The notes under the pieces: model-generated
Told to the model about the DNA's origin: nothing
Database searches by the model: none
The model's input: only the letters and a program-made list of their open reading frames with translations
Assembly: GCA_033064195.1 (NCBI GenBank)
Contig: JARBJD010000002.1
Coordinates: forward strand, 496,001-560,000
Length of the DNA stretch: 64,000 nucleotides
Source: Blattamonas nauphoetae
Taxonomy: Eukaryota > Preaxostyla > Oxymonadida
Reading direction: 5' to 3'
Translations under genes and position numbers: made by a program
Shown here: positions 1 through 12,815 of the stretch, piece by piece
Layout of the letters: each line of letters begins with the position of its first letter
Position numbering within the stretch: the first letter of the stretch is position 1

Positions 1-1354
1 TAGGAAGATATCATCCATCAGAACAAGAATTTGTCAGCTTCATTGTATCATTGTCAACATTTGTTTATGATCAGAGAATTCTCTAGTCCTATATTGCAGA
101 TTTAGTTACCACAATTCCGAACGACCTCAATTCGCGACTTCAGCAGAATAGTCAATCCTCACAATCTCCGTTCTTCTTCTGTCCCAATGTTATCGAAGAT
201 TCTGATCGTATCGAAGTTGTAATATCGTCCTGGGACTTCCTCTCCTCTTCATCCGACCCCCTCCTGTCCTTCCCTAGATTCAACGTCTTCCGCGCCAAAT
301 TCCCCAAAAATCACTTCAAGTGAACTTTTTCGCGTCATGCAAGTCGGAGATAGCTATTGAGACGAAGACACGACAGTGACGGAGACCAAGAATTGAGGAA
401 GGGGAGGGAACAAGCTGTCGAACATCGCTCAACAGTCAACAGGCCAGCCAAAGTTGAAGAGGATTCGTTCTTGAACGATGATCAAGCTGCTGACTTCGAC
501 AGAGAACAATGAACATTCTGGTTGGAGTGTAGACGAGAATGATGGATCGTCGCCTCACTCGTCTCGTTGAATGTGCGTGTCCACTCGTGAATCATCCTTT
601 CACATGCTCACACACCTCCATTTTATGTACCGAGTGGATTAGGCGATGCGGGTGTTCTGCAGCTGCCTTTGGATGGATACAGGGTTGAGAGCTTGGAGGA
701 TGTCTTCCTGAATGCCGAAATACACATTCGTAGAAGAGACGAACAACGACACAATCGGAGCAATTTCGACCTGTTTTGATTTCGATGAACGAAGACGACC
801 AGACGCTCTCAGAGCATCAACTGAATGGGACGCTGCAATTTCTCCGAGTTGGCCAAATTGTGACCGGTGAGGAAGGCACCCGTCTCTCCCTCGCCCATCT
901 CTCAATCAATTTCCTCAAATGGCAAGGCATCGACTGGAGTGCTTCCGAAGACAAGCAGAGGAATGACTCGGCCGTTCCCTCTCAACACGGAGGATCTTGG
1001 CGAGTGGGGGACTGGACTGGGCTGGACTAGTGAGATTGATTCTCTCAGAGTATCTTGCGAGCAACACGTTCTTCGTCGATTTAGACGAAGGGCGATGCTT
1101 GTGGACGACTCGAATGCGACCATTCTCGACAACACGCCCAACCATGCAGTGTTCCGATGAGCACACCGAAACATGAACAATGTGTGGGGGAGAATGCGGC
1201 GAATGTGCGAGAGCTGTCGGGGGGAGATGGATTCATATCGGATTCAATACGGATCTCGACCGACAAGATGTGCGTCTTCTTGCAAGTGTGTGAGTGGAGA
1301 GATGGACTCGCACTAACACTGAAAGGAGAGCTTCTTGTTCAGTGTGGGTTGTGA
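1..1354. other. No intact gene; probable decayed coding DNA
   Basis: Only short open stretches in conflicting frames are seen here, the longest under 100 codons, with no recognisable domain and no consistent splice pattern. The base composition and the receptor-like remnant immediately downstream (from about 1355) suggest this is the decayed ectodomain part of the same former gene, but I could not show that from sequence alone. Confidence 0.4.
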
Positions 1355-2198
1355 GTGGAAGTATTTGAGATGATTGGATCCAAATCACCGAAAACAGAAG
1401 GGAATTCGCAAGCATTCATCAAAACAGCTGAGAACGGCACGGAATGGACAGAGGAGAGTGTGAAAGTGACACTCTCGTCGTCTCAGATCACGTTGGACCA
1501 ATCCCTCCGAATCAAGGTCTCGGCTGCCGATGAAAGGAAATCACAAGCATCGAAAGTGATCAGCCTTGTTGATTCTACTTATCATTCTCGTCGTGCTGAT
1601 CCGACGACGAAGGAACAAACAGAACTCGAAGTCAAAAGATGTGAGAGAGGAACTGAATTTGGATATCAAAGAAGACGACGGGTTGTTCGACAACATCGCA
1701 ATGTTAGATCACACACGCGCACTGATCCACGCAGGCGACAGTGTGGTTCCTCCAGGTGAGGAAGCGAAGAACGCAACAAAAGTAGCTGAGAAGATGTCGT
1801 CTCCGCCTCAAAACGTGGTCAATCCGAAGCCACTCAGTGCGACGAAACAGGTGATGGTGGAAGCAATTGTGTTTTCAAACAAAGTTGAAGTGAAACGGGT
1901 GAACAAGGCAGACACACTGTACCGTCGATTGCATGGATCGAAACAGAAAGACATGCACAGACGTCTGGTTGATTCGGCGGAGATGGGAAAGATGCTGACG
2001 TGAACACTGGAGAACATTGCGCAACATGGAACGACATCCGACATCCTGTCGAAACTAACACCCCATCGGATCGCGTTCGACGAGAACGATAACATTTTCT
2101 TTAAGATGATGGCTGATGCTGTGGAAGGGCCGAATGTGTTTGGGAGTTTGGGGGCTTCTCGTTTGGAGCAGAGTGGGTTTGAGGAACTCGATGGCTGA
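1355..2198 (+). pseudogene. Remnant of a receptor-like single-pass membrane protein with a kinase-like tail
   Basis: Frame 2 carries the end of an apparent ectodomain (to about 1560). The frame then shifts to frame 3 and gives a textbook transmembrane helix (about 1563-1605, ALLILLIILVVLI) followed at once by a basic stop-transfer RRRR. The cytosolic part runs to an in-frame TGA at 2001-2003, and the same frame then continues open to the TGA at 2196-2198 with kinase-like text (HRIAFDENDNIFFKM). Weaker coding-like text continues to about 2560. One frameshift and one internal stop, with no GT-AG intron that repairs either, make this a broken gene. The kinase-like assignment is inference from overall pattern; no intact catalytic motif is visible. 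Confidence 0.55.
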
Positions 2199-2660
2199 CT
2201 CCTCTTTTCGTTCCCATCTCTCTCCATTTCTGTGTCACGCCACATGTCACCATTCGCGGTCTGTTTCGACAGAGTTCCTTTTTACATCGAACAGGCATGG
2301 TTGTGTTCGTCGATGGCCATCGCCCGCGCTGAATGTTTCTGCATCATTTGTGTGAGAATGATGTGGATGGGTGTTTTGGGTGTCTCTTGTGTACGCTGAG
2401 AATGGCCCAGAACGGACCGAGGAATTCATGAAAATGACTCTCTCGTTCTCTCGTTACCCGTTGGACACATCTCACGAATTGCGAGCTCGATGCACAGAAC
2501 GCTCAACGCTTCCTGGCGATTTAAACGGTGTTGTACTGTTCTGACATCGACGATGATGAGGCGAAGGAGAAAAACCAACAAGTTTTAGTGCTCATGAGGC
2601 CATATCTAAGTCTTTATACTCATTTTTTCCTGGATTATCCTTCGATTGTCAATATAATAC
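2199..2660. other. Intergenic / decayed sequence
   Basis: No gene can be supported. Coding-like fragments of the upstream remnant fade out by about 2560. The minus-strand open frame that may form the last exon of the CLEC16A-family gene ends at 2661. Confidence 0.4.
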
Positions 2661-2922
2661 TCAAAAAACTGAATATGATGTGTGTTCAGAAAAATGGGTA
2701 ATGTGATCGAGATCTACAAAAGTATGGGTACTTTTGGAACACCCTGCTTGCGATTGAACAATACTGTCAACTTGTGAAAGTGTGGCAAGACTGTTCGATA
2801 ACTCGTCAGAGGATATCACATTATCCTTCGACTGTTCCGTGTCCTTCAACAAAAAACGCATCAGTGAGACGAGCTGGGATGCTGAAAGCGATGGAGCGAG
2901 ATTGCGACCAACTTTTCGACCT

Positions 2923-5766
2923 TTATCCCTTTGCAAGATATATCGAGAGAAGAGTGAAGATCTTGTCAGAGGTGGTTGTGTAGATTTCGTTGGTAAAAAA
3001 AAATACTGCTGCGAGGATGAGTGACGAATAAGAGAGGTTATCGAGTGAGAATGTGAATGCTGGATCAGTCTTTTGTTGACGGAGGCTGGCAAAGAGAGGC
3101 GAGTCGAGAATAGCGTGGAGAAGGTGAGTACGGTCATTTTTGAGTGGCTGAAGCAACAACTCAACTTTCGGAGATTGCTTACTCATCTCGTTTATCCGGA
3201 AATGACTCATAATTTGGACAAACGATGTAGATTTGTCGATTGGACGTTGATGCTTGGTGCTCTTTGTCAGGTGTGCTTGTTTCTTTTTCATTTGAGTCTG
3301 AAGTTGCTTTTCCCACTTCTTTTTCCAGTCGGCTTCTTCCAACATCATCACGCGATTTGAGTCCTCCTCGCTGAGCATGGTCAGATTGGTGATGATATCA
3401 CAATCAACAGGTTCGTCTTCGATCGGTTTGATCCCGTCCATTTCGGCAGCGCGCTCGGCATCGATGATCTTTTTATGCATTCCGAGCGTGGTTGGAATAT
3501 CGAGTCCAAATAAACCAAACAGTGGTGAAGGGACATCAAAGACATTTCCACATGATTCCTCCAATTGGAGCAATTGATGACTGAGAGGAGAGACAAATTG
3601 GGCCATTTGCCTGATCTTGATGTGATTGGTTTCTTTCATGTTGTCCTCTTTCATACTCACATTATCTTTTCCACTGAGAAACCCTTTGTGAAGAGACTCC
3701 TGTTCGGCTCGTCTTCGTTGAGTGACCTTCAATCTTGATGAACGAGCATCTCGATTTCTATCCAAAAGTGCTCTCTTTCCATCAGCAACGTGTATGCTGA
3801 ACAGATAAAGAGAGTTATACTGAATGATTGATGGGCAGAGGAAATCAATAGCATCAGGCTGTGTGACGAGGAGAGTGAATGGCTGAAGGACACTGCGAGG
3901 GTTATTCAGGACGATCGAGGTGAATGGCTTCTCTCCGAAATACAGACACGCACTCACAGCAAATGGGAAGACAATTGGGAGAGAATTTGTGATGAGGCAA
4001 GTGAAGTAGAAGAGACAGAGTGACGTTGGAATCCCAAGAACAACAGGAGGCTCAGACCAGTCCTTCATTCCCGCAGTGATCCAGTCCACAAAACATTGTG
4101 TTTCGAATGGTTTCGTTGAAGAGGGACTGATCGTATCTGATGGCGTTTTGATGTAGTCAACAATATTGAGTGGGGTTGATGTGTATCCAAATTTTATCCG
4201 TTTGGTTGATGCATGCGATGCGGGGTCTTTCCCATCCTTCAGAATTGAACTCAATTTTGATAATGGTGCTTGATGGAGATGTGTTGAGGGTGATGTGAAG
4301 AGACTATCCGGTTCTTCCCGGTCAACAGATATGACTCCTTCACGTGGAGTTTTCGTGACATCAGCATATGGTGATGTGGAGAGAGTCTCTTCTTGATCTG
4401 GTGTGACAGCAAAGGCACACAGCCTCCAAAAGTGTCTTCCGAGAGGGAGAACAAAATGCTCCATGAGTTGTCGCGTTGCGGAGAGAGTGACCTGGAGTGA
4501 TGTGTGTCTGTAAACATCTTGGAGAAATGAGAGTGTATCAGTGAAATTAAAGATAAGATCGTCGAGTGAGATTGTAGGGGGTTTAAAATCAGGTGGGGGT
4601 CCTTTGGGCGAAACGTACGGGTTGTCGTCGTCGGTACACCTGGGTGATTCTTCACCGAAGAGGACTCGATAACGTGCTTGAGTTAGTGGTGATTGAAATT
4701 CCTTCGATGCCGAGAGTAAAATTGAGACAGGAATATTGTCTGTAAACGTTTTACTGTCAGTTGAAGTCGATGACGACATGGCAGCAGAACGAAGTGATGT
4801 TGCATATGATGCCATTGCGATATCAAGGCACAGTGCAGACAAATAGCAAGCAAGATCATGAAAGAATGTGAGACGAGCTTTTTCCCCTGATATAAAGTCC
4901 ACTATAGTTTGTTTCCTGCACCGAAGAACGTTTAATATTGTTGTCCTGGCAGCTGTTCCAACAAGGTGATCTGGATAGTGAAAAAAGCGAGTAGAATAGC
5001 GTAGAATCGGCAAATAAGTGTTTACATCCTAAAATATATCCAATGAAGGTAAATCGAGAAACCTTACTGAAGAAAAGCCCGATGTTTTCGAGTGTGATTT
5101 TGGATGACAATGCACGAAGCATATTCATGTAGAATGACAGGAGCTCATAGTTATATACATCCACTGGAAGTTGAATGAGGAGGTTGAGCTGGTCATTTGA
5201 AAGGAGAGACCGAAGGATATTTTGAGATTTGATGTTTGTGAGAATTTTGCTCAACGATTGATATATTTCTGATTTGATTTTAATTGGTGAGGCATCTCGA
5301 ATAATGTCAAGAAAAAGCGGTAGAAGAGTCCCTTGAAGAAAGCTGATGACCAAAATGATGATGAGAAGGAGAGATTGTCATGGAGTTGGAATTGAGCGTG
5401 TGAAAAAAAAGAAAATACTCGTTTACAGTGTGATCTTCAGTTTTATCTGCCAGTAAAATATACCCAACGAGATCTATCAACCCTTGAATGACTTCAAGAA
5501 CATCACAATCTTTTCCAGAGAGGAGGTGTCGAAGTTGATTGACGATTGGTAAAGCTCGTGTTGCCAGGGGTTCATCAGTGAGCAAATCTGATGACATGTG
5601 TTGTTAATTCTCGTTTTAGCCAATTGTATTTGACAGAAACTCCGTCCAAGCGACCAGACATAACGTACCCATAAAGGCCTCTACCAAACAAGATTGCATT
5701 CCTTCCAAACAGTGCAGTAGTTGAACTTTCCGTCTTCCGCTCCCAATTTAAATCAAATGATCCCAT
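2923..5766 (-). CDS. CLEC16A: CLEC16A/GOP-1 family protein (FPL domain)
   Basis: Family members (CLEC16A, Drosophila Ema, plant TT9/GFS9) act in endosome and autophagosome traffic. I read four exons: 5766-5685, 5587 to about 5423, then about 5340-5074, then from about 5037. They join as LFD|LLTDEP, HTVND|FLQGTL and FFSK|DVNTYLP. The joined N-terminal part matches the FPL domain: a stretch like LPVDVYNYELLSFYMNMLRALSSK, then ILRYSTRFFHYPDHLVGTAARTTILNV, which lines up with the human FFNHPESMVRIAVRTITLNV region. Length is about 880 residues against about 1,050 in human. The C-terminus is uncertain: the reading frame stops at 2923, but an adjacent frame open to 2661 carries plausible helix-rich protein and may be a last exon that I could not join by a GT-AG intron. 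Confidence 0.8.
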
Positions 5767-5939
5767 GTAAAAACAGTCGTTTCATGAGTTCATCGAGGAA
5801 CAGTCGAGAAACAAATTTGGCAGAAAAAAAAGTCATGTCGTGCCTGCCGGATAAACCAACAAGAAAAATGATGATGATAAATGAAGAAGATGGGTTTAGC
5901 GTCTTTACACTCGGGTTTCATTTTATTTTAGCGAGGAAT

Positions 5940-6213
5940 TTAGATCGTCGATTGTTTGATGTTTCTATTAAGAAAGAGATGGGTAAATAGGAGAAAGAGC
6001 AAACATAAATTCCCTTAGAATGAAAACTCCAATGAGTTCAATCACAGCACTTTGAAAGAGAGCACTCCCAGGGATCCCTCCAATGATTGAGAGGACAGAG
6101 TTCTGCTCGGCGATACCGATGACAATTTCGGAAATTATTCCCAGTAGAACAGACACAAACGCAAGAATGAGTAGAATCACGATTGATACATAGAGACAGA
6201 CAGTTTTTGCCAT
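5940..6213 (-). CDS. Small two-helix membrane protein, unrecognised
   Basis: A protein of about 80 residues with two strongly hydrophobic segments: residues ~5-32 (LYVSIVILLILAFVSVLLG) and ~42-66 (SIIGGIPGSALFQSAVIEL). The open frame ends at 5968. A good 42-nt GT-AG intron (GTTTGC...TTAATAG) would remove the last residues and end the protein at the TAA at 5940. Two weak resemblances are noted. The acidic residue within helix 2 (IELIGVF) recalls V-ATPase proteolipids, and SIIGGIPGSALF recalls the GGLLGSGLF stretch of KRTCAP2, an oligosaccharyltransferase subunit. Neither is strong enough to name it. It starts 86 bp after the CNOT1 stop, on the same strand. Confidence 0.5.
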
Positions 6214-6299
6214 CGATGAGTCGATCGTCCCGAAAGTTTGAACAGAGACTTGAAATTTTTGGGATTTGCAAATATACTCTTGGAATTGAACAAAAGACG

Positions 6300-9200
6300 T
6301 TAGTGTATTTCTGAGATTGGCGAGAGGGCTGCCAGAAGAGAGTGGAATGAAGAGAGAGAAGGAGGGATGAGTGATGAGAGGAGATCTTTATAATCACCCA
6401 CAAACAGCGGATATTGTGTGGTTAATAAAACGAGTAAAGAATGTGTTTGTCGTAATATGAGAGAAATAGGTGGTGGAGAACTGATGGGGCGAGTGTCATC
6501 ATGATCAGACAGGAACGGACCTTCTCGCGTCTTTGGATGGTCGATGAGAGAGAAGATGTACGTTAGCATGCGACAGAGCATGGTTGCTTCGGAAGTCCTC
6601 TTCTCAACTTTCACGTGACGTTTCACATGGCTTCTCGGATCCTTTTCTTTGTCGTCCAGTTTAGCGATGTGGAAGTGTTCTCGTGCAAGAGAATTGATCA
6701 AGTGCGGATTCGTGAGACTCCAAGTGAAGAAAAGTGATGATGAGGGAAGATAGAGTGGATTGATACGCAGGAGAGCAGATGAAAACAGAAGAGTATAATG
6801 GGATTCCAAATTCTCTCTCGATCGCATTCTTTCAATCTCAGAATCCTCGAAATCGTCAAGATTTGGAAGCACCGACGGTTTGTAGAGAATTTGATATGAT
6901 TCAGTTTGATTCTCTCCATCTGAGGCAGTTGGTGGGCTCATCTCAACGATTGCTGGAGAACTAGGGACAAACCCTTTCCAGGTGATCTCTTCCATCGTTA
7001 CTTGGAGAAGAACTGTAATAATATGATGGAATGCCTCTTGGTGGAGCGGATCCAGATAGCGGAATGAGAGGAGGAGGGATGTGACGGCATCAAGACATGA
7101 AGAGAGGATGAGGAAAAAGAAACGTGATGAGTATGGAAAAAGTGGTTTGATTCGATTCGAATTTCGTACATCACTCGACAAGGACAAGAGATGGCAACAC
7201 ATCCAAACAAACCTGCACAAAATATTGAGTGGAATGAGTCGCGATTCCGCCAGACTGAAGGTGGAATCTTCGCTGGTATATCGTGTCCTCGATCCTGGTT
7301 GTGAGACCAGATTTGTGCAGTGAAGGATGAGCAATTTGAAGAGATCTGTGAAGTTGAAGCTGCTCTTGTCAATTGGGAACAATGCCACAAGATTCTCTTC
7401 TTGTAACACAGACAGTGCGCGTACGTCATCAGTGAGATCGTGGTGATAGTTCTTCGAAAGTACGGACTCCATCCAGAGATCAAAAACACGAATGATGATT
7501 TCACGCTTTCCTCTTCTGTCAAGTGCCAGATTGGGCTTCATTCGATCTGAAGATGTAAGCGATGGATCTCGTGAATAGAGATGAGGACCATGGAAGAGAT
7601 TGTTCTGAGGTCGTGATTTGTGTGAATGATCGTCACAGATGAATGAAGATGCGAGTTGTTCAATTTCTTGAAGAATAGCTGTTGTTGGTTGATCGAACTG
7701 ACATCTCTGGAGGAGTTGATGGGCGAGCAAAGAACAGAGAGATTCCAACGGTTGGCAGATATTCTGCATTCTGATACTGAGTGGTGTATCGTTGAGGTCA
7801 TGGACCAACTTGTGTTCCTTCGTACATTCATCGAAAGATGACATCGTCTCGGTAGATTCTTGTGATCGCTTCCACTCCTTCAGAACTGTAAGAATTCCTA
7901 CAAGAAGAGGAACAAGGGCTTGAAAGAGGGTGTCATTGTGAGATATGACCCGAGCGGAGATTGAGGTTGGCGTTTGATCCGGTAATCGAGTGTCGTGTTT
8001 GGATGAGGATGGAATGAGAATATCTATGCCCTCAAAGAATGACTCCAGGAAATGGAGAGTGTTGATTAGAGCAATGATTGAGGCAACGTTGAATGTATGG
8101 CCTCCATCACGTTGGAGGGTTGTTGATTTTCGGAGTGCTCCAGATCGCTTTTCGAGTCCCCTCTTGAAACAGTCTGCGACCACTGACATACACACTGTCC
8201 CGTTCTGGATGAATGAGATCAGTGATGAGACGTACATCCAGTTTTTCCAATCGATCCAGAGTCGTTGCATGGATTTATCGAGTTTTATTGAAACCATTTT
8301 TTCGTTTTCTGTGAGGTCATCAGATCCATTCTGAGTGGGACCATCATCTGATGGAAGCTGTTTGCTCGATGCTGTCTGATCTTTGGAAAGTTTGCCGTTT
8401 TGTTCTTCAGTTCCAACTTCCCCAATTTGCTCAATAACTCCGAGTTCCATTGGAATGAAGAGGAAATTGTGTGGATCTCCACCAACTCCAAATCCAGTCA
8501 CCTGAATGATGTGTTCAATTCCGCTCTGAACTCCAGAGGGTGATACTGAGAGCAGACCATTTAGCACATTCTGGAAGGAGTTCACACGCTGCAAAATCAG
8601 TTCAAATGGGATTAGTTCGATGGCGATGTCTGATGGATCAACGCCCTCCTGGAGAGGTTTGTGATCTGTTGCTCTTTGAAGTGGATGTGAACGTTTGACA
8701 CACATATATTGAGTATGCCGTGTTGATTTAATTCCTTTGAGTCGGTCATTATCATGCACCAGAGCAAAGGAGCCGACGTCTTCAATCATCAGTCGAGCAA
8801 GCTTGGCTGTGATCTTCTGCATGACTCTTTCTCTTTGTCGTGTCGCGAGAAGGATAATTTGATTGAAGATATGAGGAGAAATGAGACGAGTTTGAGGGCT
8901 GAAGATAGAACGAACATTACCCAGCTGTTTAACGATGTCATCTGCATCTTTTTTCTCGTTGAAGTACTTGGTGATGGTCTCTGAATAATCTGCAGCAATT
9001 GAGATGGCTTTTGTGAACGATTGGCGGATGGCATTTGCGATAAATGTTACGAGACTGGTGGAGGCATCCGATATCGAGCATGATGTGGAATAGCTCTCGA
9101 GTTGCATTTTGAATATATCGGCCTCGAGGTCGTTGATTTGTTGAGTGAATGTTTCAGTCTGAGTGGTTGTCTTCTCTGGAGTGGAATTCTGGATCTGGTG

Positions 9201-12200
9201 GATAGAGCGTAATTCTTTCTCGAGAAGTTTGATGTTGATTTCTTGCTGGAAAACGTTGTCAAAGAGCGAGTTGAAGTGTTCACACTGAGTTGTACAATCA
9301 TCAAGACAGCTTTTGAAGATCTCGTTCAATTGTTCTTCGATTTTTGTGGGGATGTTTGTTGGGAGATGGTGGAGAGAGAGATCAGACGAAAAAGGGGAAC
9401 TGGCTTCTGCTTGGACACACGTTAGAAACTTGGTGAATGGGGTCCACTCTGACGGAAAGAGTGGATCTGCTGTACCAGATGCCTTTGGACTCCCTGGGAG
9501 AAGGGTAGTCTGTTGGGTGAAGAAATAGAGATTGGAGCAATGGGCCCACTCCGTCTTGAATTCGGGAGACTTTGAATCGAGCAGAAGATCGCATGCGACT
9601 GGTGGGAGATGATACAGCCAAGAGAGACTATGTTCGTGCCAATCGAGTGAAATGCTGGCTTTGTCTCCCAGTACTCGCTCACCATACAATGAAGCGTGGG
9701 AGAAGTTGAAGTAGTAATCCATTTCGGATGGAATGACGTCTGAAACAAGCTGGACCGTTCGTTTTTCGCAGAATGTAAGGAAGGCCTTGATGACAAAGTC
9801 CTCGAAGAAGTCGCGAATTTTGTGGAAATGACGAGGATCTTTGAGGAAAGAGGAATGATTTTTGGTGTTGTTTCTCGACGACGAAGAGATGAAATGGCGA
9901 TCGAGACTATCAAAGAACAACACGCCAGAACTGATGACGATGGTTGGAGCAAGAGTCTTTATGAGCTGACCAGCCAACGACTTCACGAACGAGAGTGCTG
10001 TGGAGAGAACGGATTTGCGAACTCCCGCTTTGACGAGAGAGCAGTGAGCAATCTCTGTTTCGTCATCCGATTGTGGGTGGTGGATCCGATAAAACAATGT
10101 GTCTGTCATTTGGAAGTGTCTCTGAGCTTGAACAGCATTCGAGATAGCGGACACAATTATTGTGTTGGCAGCCTGGTTGAGTTGTGTGCTGTACAGTGAA
10201 TTCACAGATACACAGAACGGTGAAATGAGAAGATGATATGATGTGTTTGGGATATTGTGTTCCTTTGAGATGGGTACGTGCTTGGTGATGATTGGATTCA
10301 ATTCAAATTGAGGTGAGGGGATGTCATTTGTGTCTTTATCGGAAGATTGTTTGGGATATCGGAATGTGAACACGTCGTGTTTTGCATTGAAGGGGTTGAG
10401 AATTCTTGACCCATTTCCAATGAATTGTTTCATGCTTTCGTTGAAGACAGCCACTGTGAGATTAGAGAATTGTTCTTTTGGTGAAGGGGCCTTTGGGTTA
10501 ATGGTTGCTTGGAGGATGGAAGCATTCATGAAAAGTGTTTGTGAATCAAAATCGAGATTTTGGAGTGGATTCAGTTTGAGTTTACATCGTAAAATGAGTT
10601 GGCGAGCTCGCTTCATAATGGGTTCCGGAATTGTGACAGGAGTCTCATTTGTTTGTTGCTCGGATGGTAATGGAAAACTACCCGGCCGAGTTGGAGCACT
10701 CGTCTGAGGTGGAGGAGACGATGTAACTTGACGTGTTTCTTCCACAGACGATGGGAGTTTAACTCTTAATGTCTGAAACAGAGCTTGGATGTCGACAAGG
10801 AGATGTTGGCGAAGTGGCAGTTCCGAGAATGCTGCGAGGAGAGCCAAGATCCAGATAGACCATGGCTGTGTGGGAGGGAAAACTTGGGAATCTTCGCAAC
10901 TATTCATCACTTGGCAGACAAATGGAATGACACGGTGAAGTCTAGCGGTTTGAAAACTGACGAGAAGGATTGTTTCGATGTCCAGAGACTGCTTGAGAAT
11001 GGGTTTGTTCCGTTTGATTGTTGACATGCCAAGGAAGGCTCCAAGAGTCTTCAAGAAGTCAAGATCAGTTGCCGAGATCGATGACAAGGAAGTATTCGAA
11101 GATAGGGAGCTTTGTCGACTAAAAATGAGGCTGTGAACCAAGAAATAGATTTCATTGATGAGCATCCAGTGGAGCTCGGCCCAATCTAACGTGTTGAGCA
11201 TCAACTCAACTGTTTTAAACTTCTTTTCCACGGCAATGGAAACACACGCCAGATATTTTGCGAAGTAGACGAGGAGTAGCCGGCTTGAAGTATTGTATAG
11301 CTCATATTGATGGAGATCGTTGATGGTCTGTTGGAAATTGATAGAATGAGATGCTGGTTGAATCACAAAATGTTCCCCAGAGTTTGGGGGAGTAAATGTG
11401 ATATTTGATGAGGAAGTTGAGAAAGGAGGGAGAGAGGGAGGATTGAGTTGGGGATGATCCAATGTTGAGGTGAAGTCTGACGGAATATGTGGAGGTGGAT
11501 ATGATTGTGAGAGGAACGCGAGAAGAATAGCATGGTCTTTTCCAAATGAAGTCAAGAATGAATCAATTTTGTCTTTAGCTGGCTCTGGTTTGAGCAGCAA
11601 TATTTTGAAGTTTTTCTGTGCTTCATAAGACGGAACAACAATTGGTTCTGTGTGCAAATCAAAGAGTGATTGCAATTGAATAACTTGTTGACCAGTCATC
11701 ACAGGGCGCACCGCGTTTGAGAAGGGTTGACAGGAGAAAGGTGGACTTTGCGTGAATTCTGTGAATGGTTTTGAAGAAGATGCCGGGGAAGAGGGATCCG
11801 GGAGAGTTGTTGACAGAGTGATAGCAGGCTTCAGAGGAACTAGTGGGGTCGAAAAAGGATGCTTGAAGGTTTGAATTGGTTGTTTTGAGTCCTCATCAGT
11901 TGTTTTTCCTTCTTGAGAGGTATCAAGAGTTGAAAAAAGATTCTCATCGGTCAAAGTGCGTGTAAGAGAATCGATTGCATCAAATGATGTTGCGTTTCGG
12001 AGAAGAAATCGCTTGTGCAGGACAAGCGACGCAAAATGAGATTCATCTGAGTGTTGGCGGCGAGGTGCTGACAAAAGATACATTTCCACAAAGGAATGTT
12101 GATTGGTTGAAAACAGACGAAAATGGAGGAACGATGCGACAATAGTTGAAGCAATGTCCATTTGACGATGGTAGAGGAGGTGCATTGAGGGAACTTCGCT

Positions 12201-12667
12201 CACAATTATGTGTGTAAATTGCTTATACAAACGGATAGAGTCTGCATCATTCGTTTTTTTCCAGTGCGCAATCATCCGGATGAATTGTGTCGGACGAAGT
12301 GATTCCTCGAAAAGTTGAGTGAGATAGTCTGTAGCCATCGATGTTAACTGGCTTAATGCAAAGAAATTAGGATCCTGAGTGTTGGACTCTGCTGAGGAGA
12401 TGAGAGACGGATTTGCTTTTTCAGGAGGTGGGAAGAGAGATGACATGGTGTTCGACCCTTCGCCTTTGTGATCTTCAGGTGGTGATAAAAATAAGGAAGT
12501 AGCTGCACGACGATCATGAATTTGCGGATCCTGTGACGATTTCAACGAAGAATCGAGAGAGAGAAACGCAATTGGAGATGAATGAGTGGATGCTTCTATG
12601 AACAAATGGAAACATAAAACTATGAGAAAAAAGAAGAAACCAGACCATCGAAAGGATCAGGGATCAT
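6300..12667 (-). CDS. CNOT1: CNOT1, scaffold of the CCR4-NOT deadenylase complex
   Basis: About 2,100 residues. Exon 1 (12667-12646, MIPDPFD) joins across a GTCTGG...TAG intron to one very long exon. Residues ~95-190 resemble the helical repeat region (YLTQLFEESLRPTQFIRM). Residues ~430-640 hold the MIF4G domain that binds the CAF1/CCR4 nucleases, with the hallmark LKTLGAFLGMSTIKRNKPIL. The CNOT9-binding helical bundle follows at ~730-950. The C-terminal NOT1 domain begins clearly (LLVLLTTQYPLFVGDYKDLL...IPPSLSSFHSLLAALSP, matching human [29 protein letters not shown]) but stops abruptly at TAA 6300. Roughly the last 275 residues of the human protein are missing. The downstream 86 bp and the next gene do not supply them. 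The complex shortens mRNA poly(A) tails in the cytoplasm. Confidence 0.88.
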
Positions 12668-12815
12668 CTACAGACCAGTACCTGAGTGTTATCTACTCGA
12701 TCGCCAAGAAAATGAATAAATTATAGCCAAGATCACGAACGATTACGTTGTTCGTGAAGAGATGATGATAAGACTTCAGAAAGTGAAGTGTAATGTTCGA
12801 GTTAATAAGAGAGTA

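Noticed and set aside
5721..5990. 89-codon plus-strand frame between the CLEC16A and small membrane genes
   Set aside because: No homology, overlaps the true first exon on the other strand, composition not protein-like.
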